The translations under genes were made by a program, and so were the position numbers. From contig DLJQ01000018.1 in NCBI GenBank assembly GCA_002484335.1, positions 323,328 to 358,344 of the forward strand: a stretch of DNA of 35,017 bases. The letters are read 5' to 3'. This stretch comes from Flavobacteriales bacterium UBA7612. Its GTDB lineage: Bacteria > Bacteroidota > Bacteroidia > Flavobacteriales > Weeksellaceae. Below are positions 1 to 8,031 of the stretch, piece after piece (position 1 is the stretch's first letter; the number at the start of each line of letters is the position of its first letter). The notes beneath the pieces were generated by a model. That model did not search any database. It was not told the origin of the DNA and saw only the letters and a list, made by a program, of their open reading frames with translations.

Positions 1-21
1 GTTTAGCGTTTAGCGTTTAGC
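1..21. repeat. Three tandem copies of the heptamer GTTTAGC
   Basis: Three perfect head-to-tail copies of GTTTAGC open the window. The array may continue to the left of the window, so its true size is unknown. It lies downstream of the leftward DUF2461 gene and no function is evident. Confidence 0.7.
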
Positions 22-75
22 AAAATTAATTTTTTATAAATTGTATCAATAAGAAATTCAATAAAAAACACATAG

Positions 76-732
76 TTAAATAATTGATTCTCCATTTTCA
101 TCGGTAGTTAAAACCTCAGTCATGTAATCAAAAAATGGAGTTAAAACAGTTATTGCTTCTGTAAATTTCTTTGGGAAATCATCTGCGAGAATTTCAGCGT
201 CAGAAATATGCTTAGTAAATAAAAATTGTTTTTTTCTTAGTAATTCAACACGCTCATGGTTTTTATCAAAACCTTTTGGTGCGGTTTTTAACTCATCACC
301 TTCCAATTGCCCAAAAGTTGATTTTAAAACTTTGTTATCAAGTATTTTAACTAATTCATCAGATATTTCTATGTCTTTTCGAATACGTAACAAATCATCT
401 CGTTCTGGCCCCCAAAAACCAGCTCCGATAAAAGAATTATTTGGTTGAATATGAATATAAATCCCTCCTCTTTTGTAGGGCTTTTTTCTTCCCATTATGG
501 CAGAAAAATGGATTTTATATGGTGTTTTATCTAAAGAAAAACGAATATCTCTATTTATTCTATAAATTTTAAGCGGTTCTAATTCTTCTTTTGAACTAAG
601 TTGATTATAAGCATCTTCAAAAATTACTCTTGCTTGGTTTTTAGCTTCAGTAAATTCTTCTTTATGTTCATTGAACCACTCACGATTATTATTTTTTTCT
701 AATTGTTTTAAAAAACTAAATATTTTAGACAT
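76..732 (-). CDS. DUF2461 (TIGR02453) family protein
   Basis: This 218-residue protein matches the DUF2461 family in full length. The N terminus has the pattern F-x-x-L-x-x-N-N-x-x-E-W-F, and then come a basic R-I-N-R-D-I-R-F segment near residues 58-65 and the D-K-T-P-Y-K stretch that is typical of the family. No signal peptide or membrane segment is visible, so it is probably cytoplasmic. The biochemical role of the family is unknown to me. The gene is monocistronic and divergent from the CocE-like hydrolase, with about 90 bp of shared upstream DNA. The ATG start lies just before the conserved N-terminal motif, so the start is well supported. Confidence 0.9.
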   Translation of the reverse strand: MSKIFSFLKQLEKNNNREWFNEHKEEFTEAKNQARVIFEDAYNQLSSKEELEPLKIYRINRDIRFSLDKTPYKIHFSAIMGRKKPYKRGGIYIHIQPNNSFIGAGFWGPERDDLLRIRKDIEISDELVKILDNKVLKSTFGQLEGDELKTAPKGFDKNHERVELLRKKQFLFTKHISDAEILADDFPKKFTEAITVLTPFFDYMTEVLTTDENGESII

Positions 733-822
733 TGTATAGATAATATACCAATAAATGTAGCTATTTTAGATTAGATTTAAAAATATATATATCATAAATT
801 AGCATTAAATAAATAAACACAC

Positions 823-2679
823 ATGAAGATTCCTAAGATAAAAGTAACTGCAATTATCAGTTTTTCTCTACTCGGTTCTATTGTTTTTTCACAAGATACA
901 AAAGCAGATTCTATCTATGTAAGAGAGCATTACGAGAAAATAGAACAACTGATTCCGATGCGAGATGGAACTAAATTATTTACATCTATTTATATTCCAA
1001 AAGATAAATCACAGAACTATCCTGTTCTTCTAAATAGAACTCCTTATACAGTTGCCCCTTATGGTACTGATTACAAAAAATCATTAGGAAACTTTCCTGC
1101 TGAAATGAGAGAAGGTTTTATTTTTGTGTACCAAGATGTACGTGGAAAATGGATGAGCGAGGGTGTTTTTGAAGATGTACGACCTACAAATAAAAGCAAA
1201 AATAAAAAAGCCTTTGATGAAAGTACAGACACCTATGATACATTGGAATGGCTATCTAAAAACTTAAAAAATTACAATAAGAAAGCTGGAATTTATGGAA
1301 TTTCTTATCCTGGCTTCTACTCTACTGTAAGTTTAATAAATTCACATCCAACATTAAAAGCTGTTTCGGCACAAGCACCAGTTACAGATTGGTTTATTGG
1401 TGATGATTTTCATAGAAATGGGGTTTTATATTTGAATGATTCTTTTCGATTTATGTCTACTTTTGGAGTAAACAGACCTCATCCTATTACTCCTGATCAA
1501 GGACCAAAACCAATTAATTATCCAATAAAAGATATTTATCGTTTTAATTTGGAGGCTGGTTCTGTAAAAGAATTAAAAGACAAATATTTTCAAAATAACA
1601 TTAAGTTTTACAATGATATCTTTGCTCATCCAAATTATGATGAATTTTGGCAAGAAAGAAATCCTTTAGCTAACTTAACAGATGTAAAACCTGCGGTAAT
1701 GACTGTTGCTGGTTTCTTTGATGCAGAAGATGCTTGGGGAGCATTTGCGACTTATAAAGCAATAGAAAAACAAAATCCTAAAGCAAATAACGTTTTAGTT
1801 GCTGGACCATGGTTTCATGGAGGCTGGGTTCGTAGCAAAGGAGATACATTTGGTGATATGCAATTTGATAATCCAACAGGTGAATATTACCAACAAAATA
1901 TTGAGTTACCTTTCTTCAACTATTACTTAAAAGGCAAAGGTGACTATAAACCAACTGAAGCAAATATTTTTATATCAGGATCAAATGAATGGAAACAATT
2001 TGAATCTTGGCCTCCAAAAAATACAACATCTAAAAAAATGTATTTACAAGAGAATGGAAAAATAACTTTTGATCAACCAAAAGCTCCAAATTCTTTTGAT
2101 GAATATGTTGCTGATCCTAACAATCCTGTTCCATTCCAAGGTGGTGTCCTTGAAACACGTTCTAGAGAATATATGGTAGATGATCAACGATTTGCTTCTA
2201 CTCGACCAGATGTTATGGTTTACCAAACAGATGTTTTAGATAGCGATATAACACTTACAGGACCAATTATCAATCATTTATTTGTTTCTTCGACAGGAAC
2301 AGACGCAGATTATCTTGTTAAATTAATTGATGTTTACCCTGAAGATACGCCAAAATTTAATGGGAAATTAATGGGTGGTTATCAAAACTTGATTCGTGGA
2401 GAAATTATGCGAGGAAAATATAGAAACAGCTATGAAAAGCCTGACGCATTAATTCCAAATGAAAAAACTTCTGTAACTTATTCAATGCCTGATGTCGGAC
2501 ACACATTCAAAAAAGGACATCGAATAATGATACAAGTTCAAAACTCTTGGTATCCGTTAGCAGATCGTAATCCACAACAATTTATGAATGTTTACGAAGC
2601 TACAGCAAAAGATTTCTTGAAACAAACACAGCGTATTTATCACGATTCTTATATTGAAGTACCAGTTTTGAATAACTAA
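823..2679 (+). CDS. Exported CocE/NonD family alpha/beta hydrolase (S15-type acyl hydrolase/peptidase)
   Basis: A 618-residue protein with a Sec signal peptide (basic N terminus, hydrophobic residues 9-22, cleavage near FSQ), so it acts in the periplasm or outside the cell. The S15/CocE N-terminal signature P-M-R-D-G-T-K-L is at residues 45-52. The nucleophile elbow G-I-S-Y-P-G places the catalytic serine at S161. The acid is probably D300 in G-F-F-D and the histidine H332 in W-F-H-G-G. The C-terminal part (about 400-618) fits the jelly-roll domain of this family. Members hydrolyse esters, amides or X-Pro peptides (cocaine esterase, glutaryl-7-ACA acylase, X-Pro dipeptidyl peptidase). The substrate cannot be decided here, although a peptidase role is plausible. 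A hairpin terminator follows directly. Confidence 0.92.
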   Translation: MKIPKIKVTAIISFSLLGSIVFSQDTKADSIYVREHYEKIEQLIPMRDGTKLFTSIYIPKDKSQNYPVLLNRTPYTVAPYGTDYKKSLGNFPAEMREGFIFVYQDVRGKWMSEGVFEDVRPTNKSKNKKAFDESTDTYDTLEWLSKNLKNYNKKAGIYGISYPGFYSTVSLINSHPTLKAVSAQAPVTDWFIGDDFHRNGVLYLNDSFRFMSTFGVNRPHPITPDQGPKPINYPIKDIYRFNLEAGSVKELKDKYFQNNIKFYNDIFAHPNYDEFWQERNPLANLTDVKPAVMTVAGFFDAEDAWGAFATYKAIEKQNPKANNVLVAGPWFHGGWVRSKGDTFGDMQFDNPTGEYYQQNIELPFFNYYLKGKGDYKPTEANIFISGSNEWKQFESWPPKNTTSKKMYLQENGKITFDQPKAPNSFDEYVADPNNPVPFQGGVLETRSREYMVDDQRFASTRPDVMVYQTDVLDSDITLTGPIINHLFVSSTGTDADYLVKLIDVYPEDTPKFNGKLMGGYQNLIRGEIMRGKYRNSYEKPDALIPNEKTSVTYSMPDVGHTFKKGHRIMIQVQNSWYPLADRNPQQFMNVYEATAKDFLKQTQRIYHDSYIEVPVLNN

Positions 2680-2684
2680 TAGAT

Positions 2685-2717
2685 AAAGTTCAGTAAAATT
2701 TACTGGACTTTATTTTT
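2685..2717 (+). terminator. Rho-independent terminator after the CocE-like hydrolase
   Basis: A hairpin with a 13-bp stem (AAAGTTCAGTAAA pairing with TTTACTGGACTTT, one G-T pair) is followed by a T-rich run. It lies 6 bp after the stop codon at 2679. Confidence 0.85.
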
Positions 2718-2761
2718 ATCAAAAATTATTGAAATAATGATATAATCAATATTTTTACTGT

Positions 2762-3466
2762 ATGAAGAATACTATTTTTAAATCAATCACTTTTTTATTA
2801 TTAATGGTTGTATCATCTGCTCTATATGCACAAACATATACCTTAAAATTTAAAACAAATTATGGTAAGTTTGATGTATTACTTTACGATTTTACTCCTA
2901 AACATCGCGATTTAATTCTAAGCCAAATAAAAAAAGGAACATATACAAATGCTCAATTTAATAGAGTTATTAAAGATTTTGTTATTCAAGGTGGAGAATT
3001 AGATGATCCTATTTTAGCTAGAGAAGCTAAACATCCTGAAGAAAAACCTATTCGACTTGCTCCTGAGTTTTCTCCGAAAGCTTTTCACAAAATAGGTGCA
3101 CTAGGAGCAGGAAGAGATAGCAATAAAGAAAAAGCTTCTTATTACAATCAAATTTATTTTGTGGTAGGTAAAAAAATAACAGAAAGTGAATTGAATGATT
3201 TAGAAATAAAGAAAGGTATAAAATTCACTCCACAACAGAGAGTAGAATATTTAAAAAATGGTGGCCAACCTAGATTAGATAATGATTTTACTGTATTTGG
3301 TGAAGTAACAAAAGGATTAAAAAATGTAATTAAAATTAGTACTGTAGATACAAAAAATGAACTACCTACTACTCCTGTTATATTTTCTATCACAGTAAAG
3401 AAAAATAAACCTAAATTTTATAAAAAAACTAGTTTATCTGCAGGAATATCTGCAGTGAATTATTAA
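2762..3466 (+). CDS. Exported cyclophilin-type peptidyl-prolyl cis-trans isomerase
   Basis: A 234-residue protein with a clear signal peptide (hydrophobic residues 8-20, cleavage near LYAQ), so it is predicted to be periplasmic. The cyclophilin fold is suggested by a start in T-x-Y-G-K-F-D-V-L-L-Y, then Q-F-N-R-V-I-K-D-F-V-I-Q-G-G (counterpart of the F-H-R-x-I-x-x-F-M-x-Q-G-G active-site strand), and a C-terminal F-G-E-V-T-K-G-L segment. Q-F-N-R-V replaces the usual F-H-R-V, so the active-site histidine position is changed, as seen in some bacterial exported members. Its likely role is folding of envelope proteins. It has its own transcription unit after the upstream terminator. Confidence 0.85.
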   Translation: MKNTIFKSITFLLLMVVSSALYAQTYTLKFKTNYGKFDVLLYDFTPKHRDLILSQIKKGTYTNAQFNRVIKDFVIQGGELDDPILAREAKHPEEKPIRLAPEFSPKAFHKIGALGAGRDSNKEKASYYNQIYFVVGKKITESELNDLEIKKGIKFTPQQRVEYLKNGGQPRLDNDFTVFGEVTKGLKNVIKISTVDTKNELPTTPVIFSITVKKNKPKFYKKTSLSAGISAVNY

Positions 3467-3891
3467 GTAATTATTCTATCTCTTAATATCTGATAACTTG
3501 CCCACAATAAAAAGTATGATGAATAAGTTCTACTCGTTTAGTAAATTCAAATTTCAAATCACAAACTACTTTTTGCAATAGCGATTGAAGAGGAAATCCT
3601 TTTTGCGAAGCGATCTAGCGAAGTAAAAAGATTGGTATCGAGAAAGCGCAGTCCGTAGGAATTGCCCAACAAAAAAATTATGATATTTACAAGTCTTTTT
3701 AGACTCTAAAAATTCAGTTGATTTTTGGTGTAAAAATACATTTAATTAATGTCTATTTTAAATAAAATAAGTATTTATTATCGAAAAATGAATTAATAAA
3801 CAGTAATTTAAACAAAATATTAGCATTTGGAGTATTGTGGACACTATATTTTCTTACTACTTTGACCGACACAAAATATAAACTATATATT
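3467..3891. other. Intergenic region with one copy of the dispersed repeat
   Basis: No gene is supported in this 425-bp gap. About 3571-3680 is a copy of the dispersed GC-richer repeat. The remainder is AT-rich leader of the MetX-like gene. I looked for a riboswitch-like fold before the MetX-like gene and saw none that I can defend. Confidence 0.6.
3571..3680 (+). repeat. Dispersed flavobacterial-type intergenic repeat, copy 1
   Basis: This is one of four related intergenic sequences (with 6639-6730, 7877-7999 inverted, and 8459-8566). The shared core runs TGCAATAGCGATTG, GGAAATCCTTTTTGCGAAGC, TAGCGAAGTAAAAAGATTGG, then a GCGA block and TTGCCCAAC followed by A-rich sequence. AATCCTTTTT can pair with AAAAAGATT, so the element can fold as a stem with a GCGAAGC-rich loop. 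It is much GC-richer than the surroundings. Confidence 0.8.
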
Positions 3892-4938
3892 ATGAGTCAT
3901 CAAAACACATTTTACAGCAAAGAAAATCATGGTAATTATGAATTAATCTCTTTAGGAGAATTTCACCTTGCAGAAGGAGGCGTAATACCAAATTTAGAAC
4001 TTGCTGTTAAAACACAAGGAACATTAAACCAAGATAAAAGCAATGCTATATTAATTACAACTTGGTATTCTGGAACAACTAAGATTTGGGAAGATGCCTA
4101 TTTAGGAGAAAATAGAGCTTTGGATCCATCTAAATATTTTATTATTTTAGTTAATCAGATAGGAAATGGGTTGTCTACTTCTGCCAATAACAGTGAAAGT
4201 CCTATAGATAAAGCTAATTTTCCAAAAGTAAGAATAGAAGATGATGTTATTGCACAGCACAAATTACTTACAGAACATTTTGGAATAGAGCAATTAGAAT
4301 TAGTTGTTGGAGGTTCTATGGGGGCACAACAAACTTATGAATGGATTGTAAGATTCCCTGATTTTATGCGTAAAGCTGCTCCTATTGCAGGTTATGCAAA
4401 AAATAGTGAACATGATTTTATTTTTACTAAAACACTGAATGATACTTTTTTATTCGATCCTAATTTTAACAATGGGGATTATGAACATACAAGTATGATT
4501 CCTGCCTTAAAAAGACAAGCAAATTTATGGGATGTAATGGGATATTCTACAGAAATGTTTCGTCAAAAGGCTTATCAATCAATAGGATTTGAAACAGCTC
4601 TAGATTTTTCTGAAGGTTTTACTGAACAATATTTTTCTGCACTTGATCCAAATGTTTTACTTACATGTGCATGGAAATGGCAAAGAGGTGATGTTAGTAG
4701 AAATACAGGTGGAGACCTAAAAGCTGCATTGGGAAGAGTAAAAGCAAAAGTATTTGTGATGCCTATAGATACTGATATGTTTTTTATTGAAAGCGAATGT
4801 AAACTAGAGCAAGAACAAATTCCAAATAGTGAGTTTAGACCTATAAAATCGATATGGGGACATCTTGCTTTATTTGGAATGGACAAAGATTATTTAAACC
4901 AAGTCGATGAACATTTAAAAGAATTATTAAATTCATAA
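3892..4938 (+). CDS. MetX-like alpha/beta hydrolase (homoserine O-acetyltransferase relative)
   Basis: An alpha/beta hydrolase of the MetX-like group, 348 residues from the chosen ATG. The open frame extends upstream to 3835, but the first 19 residues look like leader sequence and MSHQN is the natural family start. The nucleophile elbow is G-G-S-M-G with S142. The acid is D293 or D295 in P-I-D-T-D, and the histidine is H324 in W-G-H. After the oxyanion strand, true homoserine O-acetyltransferases carry a C-x-G-[ST]-T-G-P stretch, but this protein reads G-N-G-L-S-T-S-A-N-N. Acyl transfer to homoserine is therefore not assured, and a hydrolase or different acyltransferase role is possible. A hairpin terminator follows and no methionine genes are adjacent. 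Confidence 0.85.
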   Translation: MSHQNTFYSKENHGNYELISLGEFHLAEGGVIPNLELAVKTQGTLNQDKSNAILITTWYSGTTKIWEDAYLGENRALDPSKYFIILVNQIGNGLSTSANNSESPIDKANFPKVRIEDDVIAQHKLLTEHFGIEQLELVVGGSMGAQQTYEWIVRFPDFMRKAAPIAGYAKNSEHDFIFTKTLNDTFLFDPNFNNGDYEHTSMIPALKRQANLWDVMGYSTEMFRQKAYQSIGFETALDFSEGFTEQYFSALDPNVLLTCAWKWQRGDVSRNTGGDLKAALGRVKAKVFVMPIDTDMFFIESECKLEQEQIPNSEFRPIKSIWGHLALFGMDKDYLNQVDEHLKELLNS

Positions 4939-4950
4939 ATTTTATTGAAC

Positions 4951-4990
4951 AAAGCTCTTTTATTCATAAAATAGAAGAGTTTTGTTTTTA
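4951..4990 (+). terminator. Rho-independent terminator after the MetX-like gene
   Basis: AAAGCTCTT pairs with AAGAGTTTT (one G-T pair) around an AT-rich loop. A T-rich run follows, starting 12 bp after the stop codon. Confidence 0.75.
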
Positions 4991-5044
4991 GCACTATACA
5001 ATACTATAAAATTATATGTATTTTAGATACTAAATTTTTCTAGA

Positions 5045-5236
5045 ATGCTAAGAACAATAAAAACATATAATAACGAGGCTGAAGCGCATATTGCTTTATC
5101 AATTTTGGAAACTTATTCAATCAAAGGATTTATTTTCAATGCATATAGTACAACTATTTATCCTATTTTCTTTGGTGGAGTTGAATTGAGAGTTGAGGAA
5201 AGTGATTTTGAAAAGGCAACTGAAATTTTAGGATGA
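5045..5236 (+). CDS. DUF2007-type small protein
   Basis: A 63-residue protein of the DUF2007 type ('putative signal transducing protein'). It starts with a short beta strand, then an E-A-x-x-A-x-x-x-L-E helix (residues 10-25), a G-x-x-x-x-x-x-A turn, and G-G-V-E-L-R-V followed by a D-x-x-x-A-x-x-I-L helix at the end. These features fit the ferredoxin-like fold of the family. No transmembrane segment is visible. The molecular function of the family is not established. It has its own small transcription unit. Confidence 0.75.
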   Translation: MLRTIKTYNNEAEAHIALSILETYSIKGFIFNAYSTTIYPIFFGGVELRVEESDFEKATEILG

Positions 5237-5269
5237 TTTTTCAATATATTTTTTTATCAAATAACTAGG

Positions 5270-5295
5270 CACCAATTATTTTTGGTTTTTATTTA
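5270..5295 (+). terminator. Weak hairpin with T-rich tail after the DUF2007 gene
   Basis: ACCAA pairs with TTGGT around a short AT loop and is followed by a T-rich tract. The stem is short, so it is only a probable terminator. Confidence 0.4.
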
Positions 5296-5457
5296 TTATT
5301 TATATAAATTTGATACATCATCAGGAGATTTTGCAGTAGCAAAACACCAACCGAGTATTACCTACTACGGTGGTTTAGAATGAGGACGACTTGTCAAAAA
5401 TAAAGGTTATTCATTTCTAATCCTGTTGTTTTAATTATTAATTTAAATTTTAGAACA

Positions 5458-5706
5458 ATGGAAAATTATTTAAAAATTTTTGAAAAAAGATTTTCAAATC
5501 TAGCAGATTATGAGCTAATTCAGTCTTTTAATCATGAAGTACGTCAAATAAATTGGGGCGATTTTAGACAATATTACTTAGAAGCCTTGAAAAAAGAATT
5601 CTTTAAAAGAGGTTTCGATACAAGTTTAATTATAGAAGGGAGCACAATTTTATTATCAGAAAAAGTTTATTTAGATGGTAAAACTATTCGAACAATTGGT
5701 AGTTAA
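5458..5706 (+). CDS. Small conserved-looking protein of unknown function (82 aa)
   Basis: I do not recognise this 82-residue protein. It is predicted to be soluble and mostly helical in the first 60 residues, with the acidic/basic character of a folded cytoplasmic protein. The C terminus reads as two short strands ending in D-G-K-T-I-R-T-I-G. It has good flavobacterial codon use, a separate terminator immediately downstream and no overlap with neighbours, which supports a real gene. No motif indicates a function. Confidence 0.65.
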   Translation: MENYLKIFEKRFSNLADYELIQSFNHEVRQINWGDFRQYYLEALKKEFFKRGFDTSLIIEGSTILLSEKVYLDGKTIRTIGS

Positions 5707-5724
5707 ATACAAATCATAAAAATT

Positions 5725-5765
5725 AAATAGAGATTTTAAATTGGTTCAAAATCTCTATTTTTTAT
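5725..5765 (+). terminator. Rho-independent terminator after the 82-aa gene
   Basis: A strong hairpin (AAATAGAGATTTT pairing with AAAATCTCTATTT) with a T-rich tail, about 18 bp after the stop codon. Confidence 0.85.
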
Positions 5766-5815
5766 ATTATAAAAATGATCGTTTATTACAATTATTCTTT
5801 TTAAAGTAAATAATG

Positions 5816-5823
5816 TAATTTTG
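5816..5823 (+). promoter_or_regulatory. TAnnTTTG-type -7 element before the GIY-YIG gene
   Basis: TAATTTTG fits the Bacteroidota -7 consensus TAnnTTTG exactly and ends 4 bp before the ATG at 5828. If used, the transcript would be leaderless or nearly so. No convincing -33 TTTG is seen at the expected distance. Confidence 0.4.
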
Positions 5824-5827
5824 TATT

Positions 5828-6637
5828 ATGACCCTGAATGATAGATTGAAAGCTTTAGTTGATATAGTTCCAAAAAATATATGTGGTATATATTATTTAT
5901 TGAATAATAATGATGAAATTATCTATATAGGGAAAAGTATTAACATCAAACAACGATTAATACAACACTTTAAATCAACAGATAAAAAAGAAATAAAACT
6001 TCAACATTTCACCTATAAAGTAAACATAGAAAGCACAGGAAATGAATTAATTGCCTTATTAAGAGAATCTGAATTAATAAAATCACATTTACCTATTTTC
6101 AACAGAGCACAACGAAAAGTTAATTTTTTTTATGCGTTGTACAAAGAAAAAAATGAAAAAGGATATGAAGCCTTAACTATTAAAAAAATAGAGAATTCTG
6201 GAGAAGAATTATTAGCGTTTACCTCATTAAACGAAGCGAAAGATTTTCTTTTTTCTACAACAGAAAAATATATGCTTTGTCAAAAAATTAATGGATTATA
6301 CAAATCAAAATCAGCTTGTTTTCAATATTCTCTAAAAGAATGTTATGGTGCTTGTATAAATAATGAAGAACCAAAGGAATATAATAAAAGAGTACAAAAG
6401 TTTATAAAATCAATTCAATTACCAAAAAAAGATTTTTTATTCGAACTTGATGGAAGAACTAACTCAGAAAAAGGAATTGTTTTAATTGAAAAAGGGATTT
6501 ATAAAGGCTTTGGTTTCTGCCCTATTACAATTGATTCACATGATGAAATTATAAATTATATTTCTGTAAAACAAGATAATAAAGATGTAAGAAGAATTTT
6601 ATTTCGTTATATAAAAAATCAATTAAAATTTAAATGA
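5828..6637 (+). CDS. Stand-alone GIY-YIG domain protein (UvrC-like nuclease module)
   Basis: A 269-residue protein with a GIY-YIG nuclease module at about residues 18-100: G20-I-Y, then Y33-I-G, an arginine at about R43 in K-Q-R-L, and a glutamate/asparagine-bearing segment E-S-E-L-I-K ... P-I-F-N-R near residues 80-95. The remaining 170 residues contain a cysteine-bearing region (C-x-x-K near 150, then C-F-Q-Y-S and E-C-Y-G-A-C). From memory this matches the C-terminal half of flavobacterial proteins that join a DnaQ-like 3'-5' exonuclease to a UvrC-like domain. Here the exonuclease half is absent and the gene starts directly at the GIY-YIG part. It probably cleaves or repairs DNA, but no partner gene is adjacent. 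Confidence 0.75.
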   Translation: MTLNDRLKALVDIVPKNICGIYYLLNNNDEIIYIGKSINIKQRLIQHFKSTDKKEIKLQHFTYKVNIESTGNELIALLRESELIKSHLPIFNRAQRKVNFFYALYKEKNEKGYEALTIKKIENSGEELLAFTSLNEAKDFLFSTTEKYMLCQKINGLYKSKSACFQYSLKECYGACINNEEPKEYNKRVQKFIKSIQLPKKDFLFELDGRTNSEKGIVLIEKGIYKGFGFCPITIDSHDEIINYISVKQDNKDVRRILFRYIKNQLKFK

Positions 6638-6638
6638 T

Positions 6639-6730
6639 TATTGCGTTAGGGAAAGTAATGGAAATCCTTTGCGATGAGCAAAGATTGAAGTGAATTGCCC
6701 GACCGAAGGGAACGCCCAAATAAAAAATTA
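6639..6730 (+). repeat. Dispersed intergenic repeat, copy 2
   Basis: A shortened relative of copy 1. It has ATTGCGTTAGGGA, GGAAATCCTTTGCGATGAGC, AAAGATTG, then TTGCCCGACCGAAGGGAACGCCC and an A-rich tail. The GACCGAAGGGAACGCCC end is shared with copy 3. Confidence 0.75.
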
Positions 6731-6766
6731 TTCCTATTTTCGTTCGCTAATTGAAGTATAAAAACT

Positions 6767-7465
6767 ATGTATCATCAATTCTCTGATAATAAACAAGTAA
6801 AAACTGTTTCCTCATTTTCTGAACTTATTACAACTAATTTCCAAGGAGAAGCAAATGCGATTTGTTGGGAAAGAAATTTGGATGGAGATTTTTTTGAAAT
6901 TGTATCTCAACTAGAATTAAAAGACAATATTACAGAGATTACAATTGATGATTTACAACAATTAAATTTATCTGAAAAAGGAAATTTAGCCAGAAAAATT
7001 ATAATAAATGACATGAATTATCTGACTGATTTTGGTGCTATGCCTTCTCTCAATTTATTAAAGAAATATGAGCGCGATGATGAATTTGATTTTATTTCTA
7101 CAGATGTTTACTCTTTTCATGTAGACCGCTCTTCTATTAGCACAGACACATATTTATGTACGTATTACGGCGCTGCGAGTGATATAATTCCAAACAATGA
7201 AGTTGAACAAAAAATATTAATTCCAGAAATTAGAACTGAACTTAAGAAATTACACCATGATGCTAATGAAGATTTTGAATCGTTTTTAAAAGACAATTTT
7301 TTCGATCTTCATTATCAACCAAAACCTGATGCACAACCATTAAATTTGGGATTAGGTAATCTTTGGCGATTGGCTGTAGATCATCCTAATCAGAATGTTT
7401 TACCTTGTGTTCATAGAGCTCCGAAAGAAAATGATAACGAATACCGTTTACTATTAATTTGTTAG
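6767..7465 (+). CDS. DUF1826 family protein
   Basis: A 232-residue protein matching the DUF1826 family over its length. The diagnostic features are F-H-V-D-R near residue 123, the D-T-Y-L-C-T-Y-Y-G segment following it, a late W-R segment, and the C-terminal C-V-H-R-A-P. H-x-D ... H-R residues of this kind recall a double-stranded beta-helix metal site like that of prolyl-hydroxylase-type dioxygenases. This is inference from the residue pattern; the activity of the family is not settled to my knowledge. No signal peptide is seen. It precedes the 117-residue gene by about 40 bp, but that gene has its own promoter-like sequence. Confidence 0.8.
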   Translation: MYHQFSDNKQVKTVSSFSELITTNFQGEANAICWERNLDGDFFEIVSQLELKDNITEITIDDLQQLNLSEKGNLARKIIINDMNYLTDFGAMPSLNLLKKYERDDEFDFISTDVYSFHVDRSSISTDTYLCTYYGAASDIIPNNEVEQKILIPEIRTELKKLHHDANEDFESFLKDNFFDLHYQPKPDAQPLNLGLGNLWRLAVDHPNQNVLPCVHRAPKENDNEYRLLLIC

Positions 7466-7487
7466 TTTTTTATAATTTTTAGATTTG
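7458..7487 (+). promoter_or_regulatory. Bacteroidota-type promoter before the 117-aa gene
   Basis: TTTG at 7458-7461 and TAGATTTG at 7480-7487 are separated by 18 bp. This matches the -33 TTTG / -7 TAnnTTTG pattern of Bacteroidota primary promoters. The ATG at 7505 would follow a short leader. Confidence 0.6.
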
Positions 7488-7504
7488 CATAACGTAAAAT
7501 AGAT

Positions 7505-7858
7505 ATGACTGTAGAAAATTTAATAGGAAGTTATTTTATAGAAGGAAGTAATCAAGATGAAAGCAATGCAACTTATCATGGTATTCTGAATTTATCTCTT
7601 GATGAAAATAACCGTATTGTTGCTGAATGGATAATTGGTGATGCTATACAAAATGGAACAGGTTTTTATAAAGATCAAATTTTAGTTATCAACTTCAATT
7701 ATATAACAGAAGATGATCAAATTTATAAAGGTGTTGCTGTTTATCGTTGTCTTAGTAAAGATATTCTTGATGGTTTCTGGTCAGAAAAGCATGGGAATCC
7801 TCTTTACTTAGGTTCAGAATTTTGTACTCGTATAAAGAATAATGAATTGTTAGATTAG
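7505..7858 (+). CDS. Conserved-looking cytoplasmic protein of unknown function (117 aa)
   Basis: I do not recognise this 117-residue protein. It has no signal peptide and reads as a chain of beta strands: L-I-G-S-Y-F-I-E-G, Y-H-G-I-L-N-L, R-I-V-A-E-W-I-I-G, I-L-V-I-N-F-N-Y, G-V-A-V-Y-R-C. The pattern resembles a small beta-barrel or lipocalin-like sheet, and a G-x-W-x-E turn sits near residue 98. It has a well-formed promoter upstream and ends just before a copy of the dispersed repeat. Function unknown. Confidence 0.65.
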   Translation: MTVENLIGSYFIEGSNQDESNATYHGILNLSLDENNRIVAEWIIGDAIQNGTGFYKDQILVINFNYITEDDQIYKGVAVYRCLSKDILDGFWSEKHGNPLYLGSEFCTRIKNNELLD

Positions 7859-7876
7859 CAAGTATACTTTCTAATT

Positions 7877-7999
7877 ATTTTGGGCGTTCCCTTCGGGCGG
7901 GCTTTCCGTTACAATCTTTTCTAATTGGTCATTGAGCGAAGTCAAAATACAATGACCAATCTAAAAAGGATTTCCTCTACAATCCCTAACGCAGTAAAA
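7877..7999 (-). repeat. Dispersed intergenic repeat, copy 3 (inverted, with an internal hairpin)
   Basis: This copy reads on the minus strand: GCGTTAGGGATTGTAG, GGAAATCCTTTTTAGATTG, ..., AAAGATTGTAACGGAAAGCC, then CCCGAAGGGAACGCCC. It differs from the other copies by an inserted hairpin in which ATTGGTCATTG (7925-7935) pairs with CAATGACCAAT (about 7950-7960). It lies between the 117-aa gene and the GG-leader peptide. Confidence 0.75.
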
Positions 8000-8031
8000 T
8001 ATTAGATAAAAATAGAAAATATGAAAACTTT

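Noticed and set aside
3835..3891. Upstream start of the MetX-like gene giving 19 more residues
   Set aside because: The added residues do not match the family N terminus, and MSHQN at 3892 is the natural start.
5300..5400. GC-richer patch with a short frame ending in Y-Y-G-G-L-E-stop before the 82-aa gene
   Set aside because: No start, no family resemblance and too short. It may be a decayed fragment.
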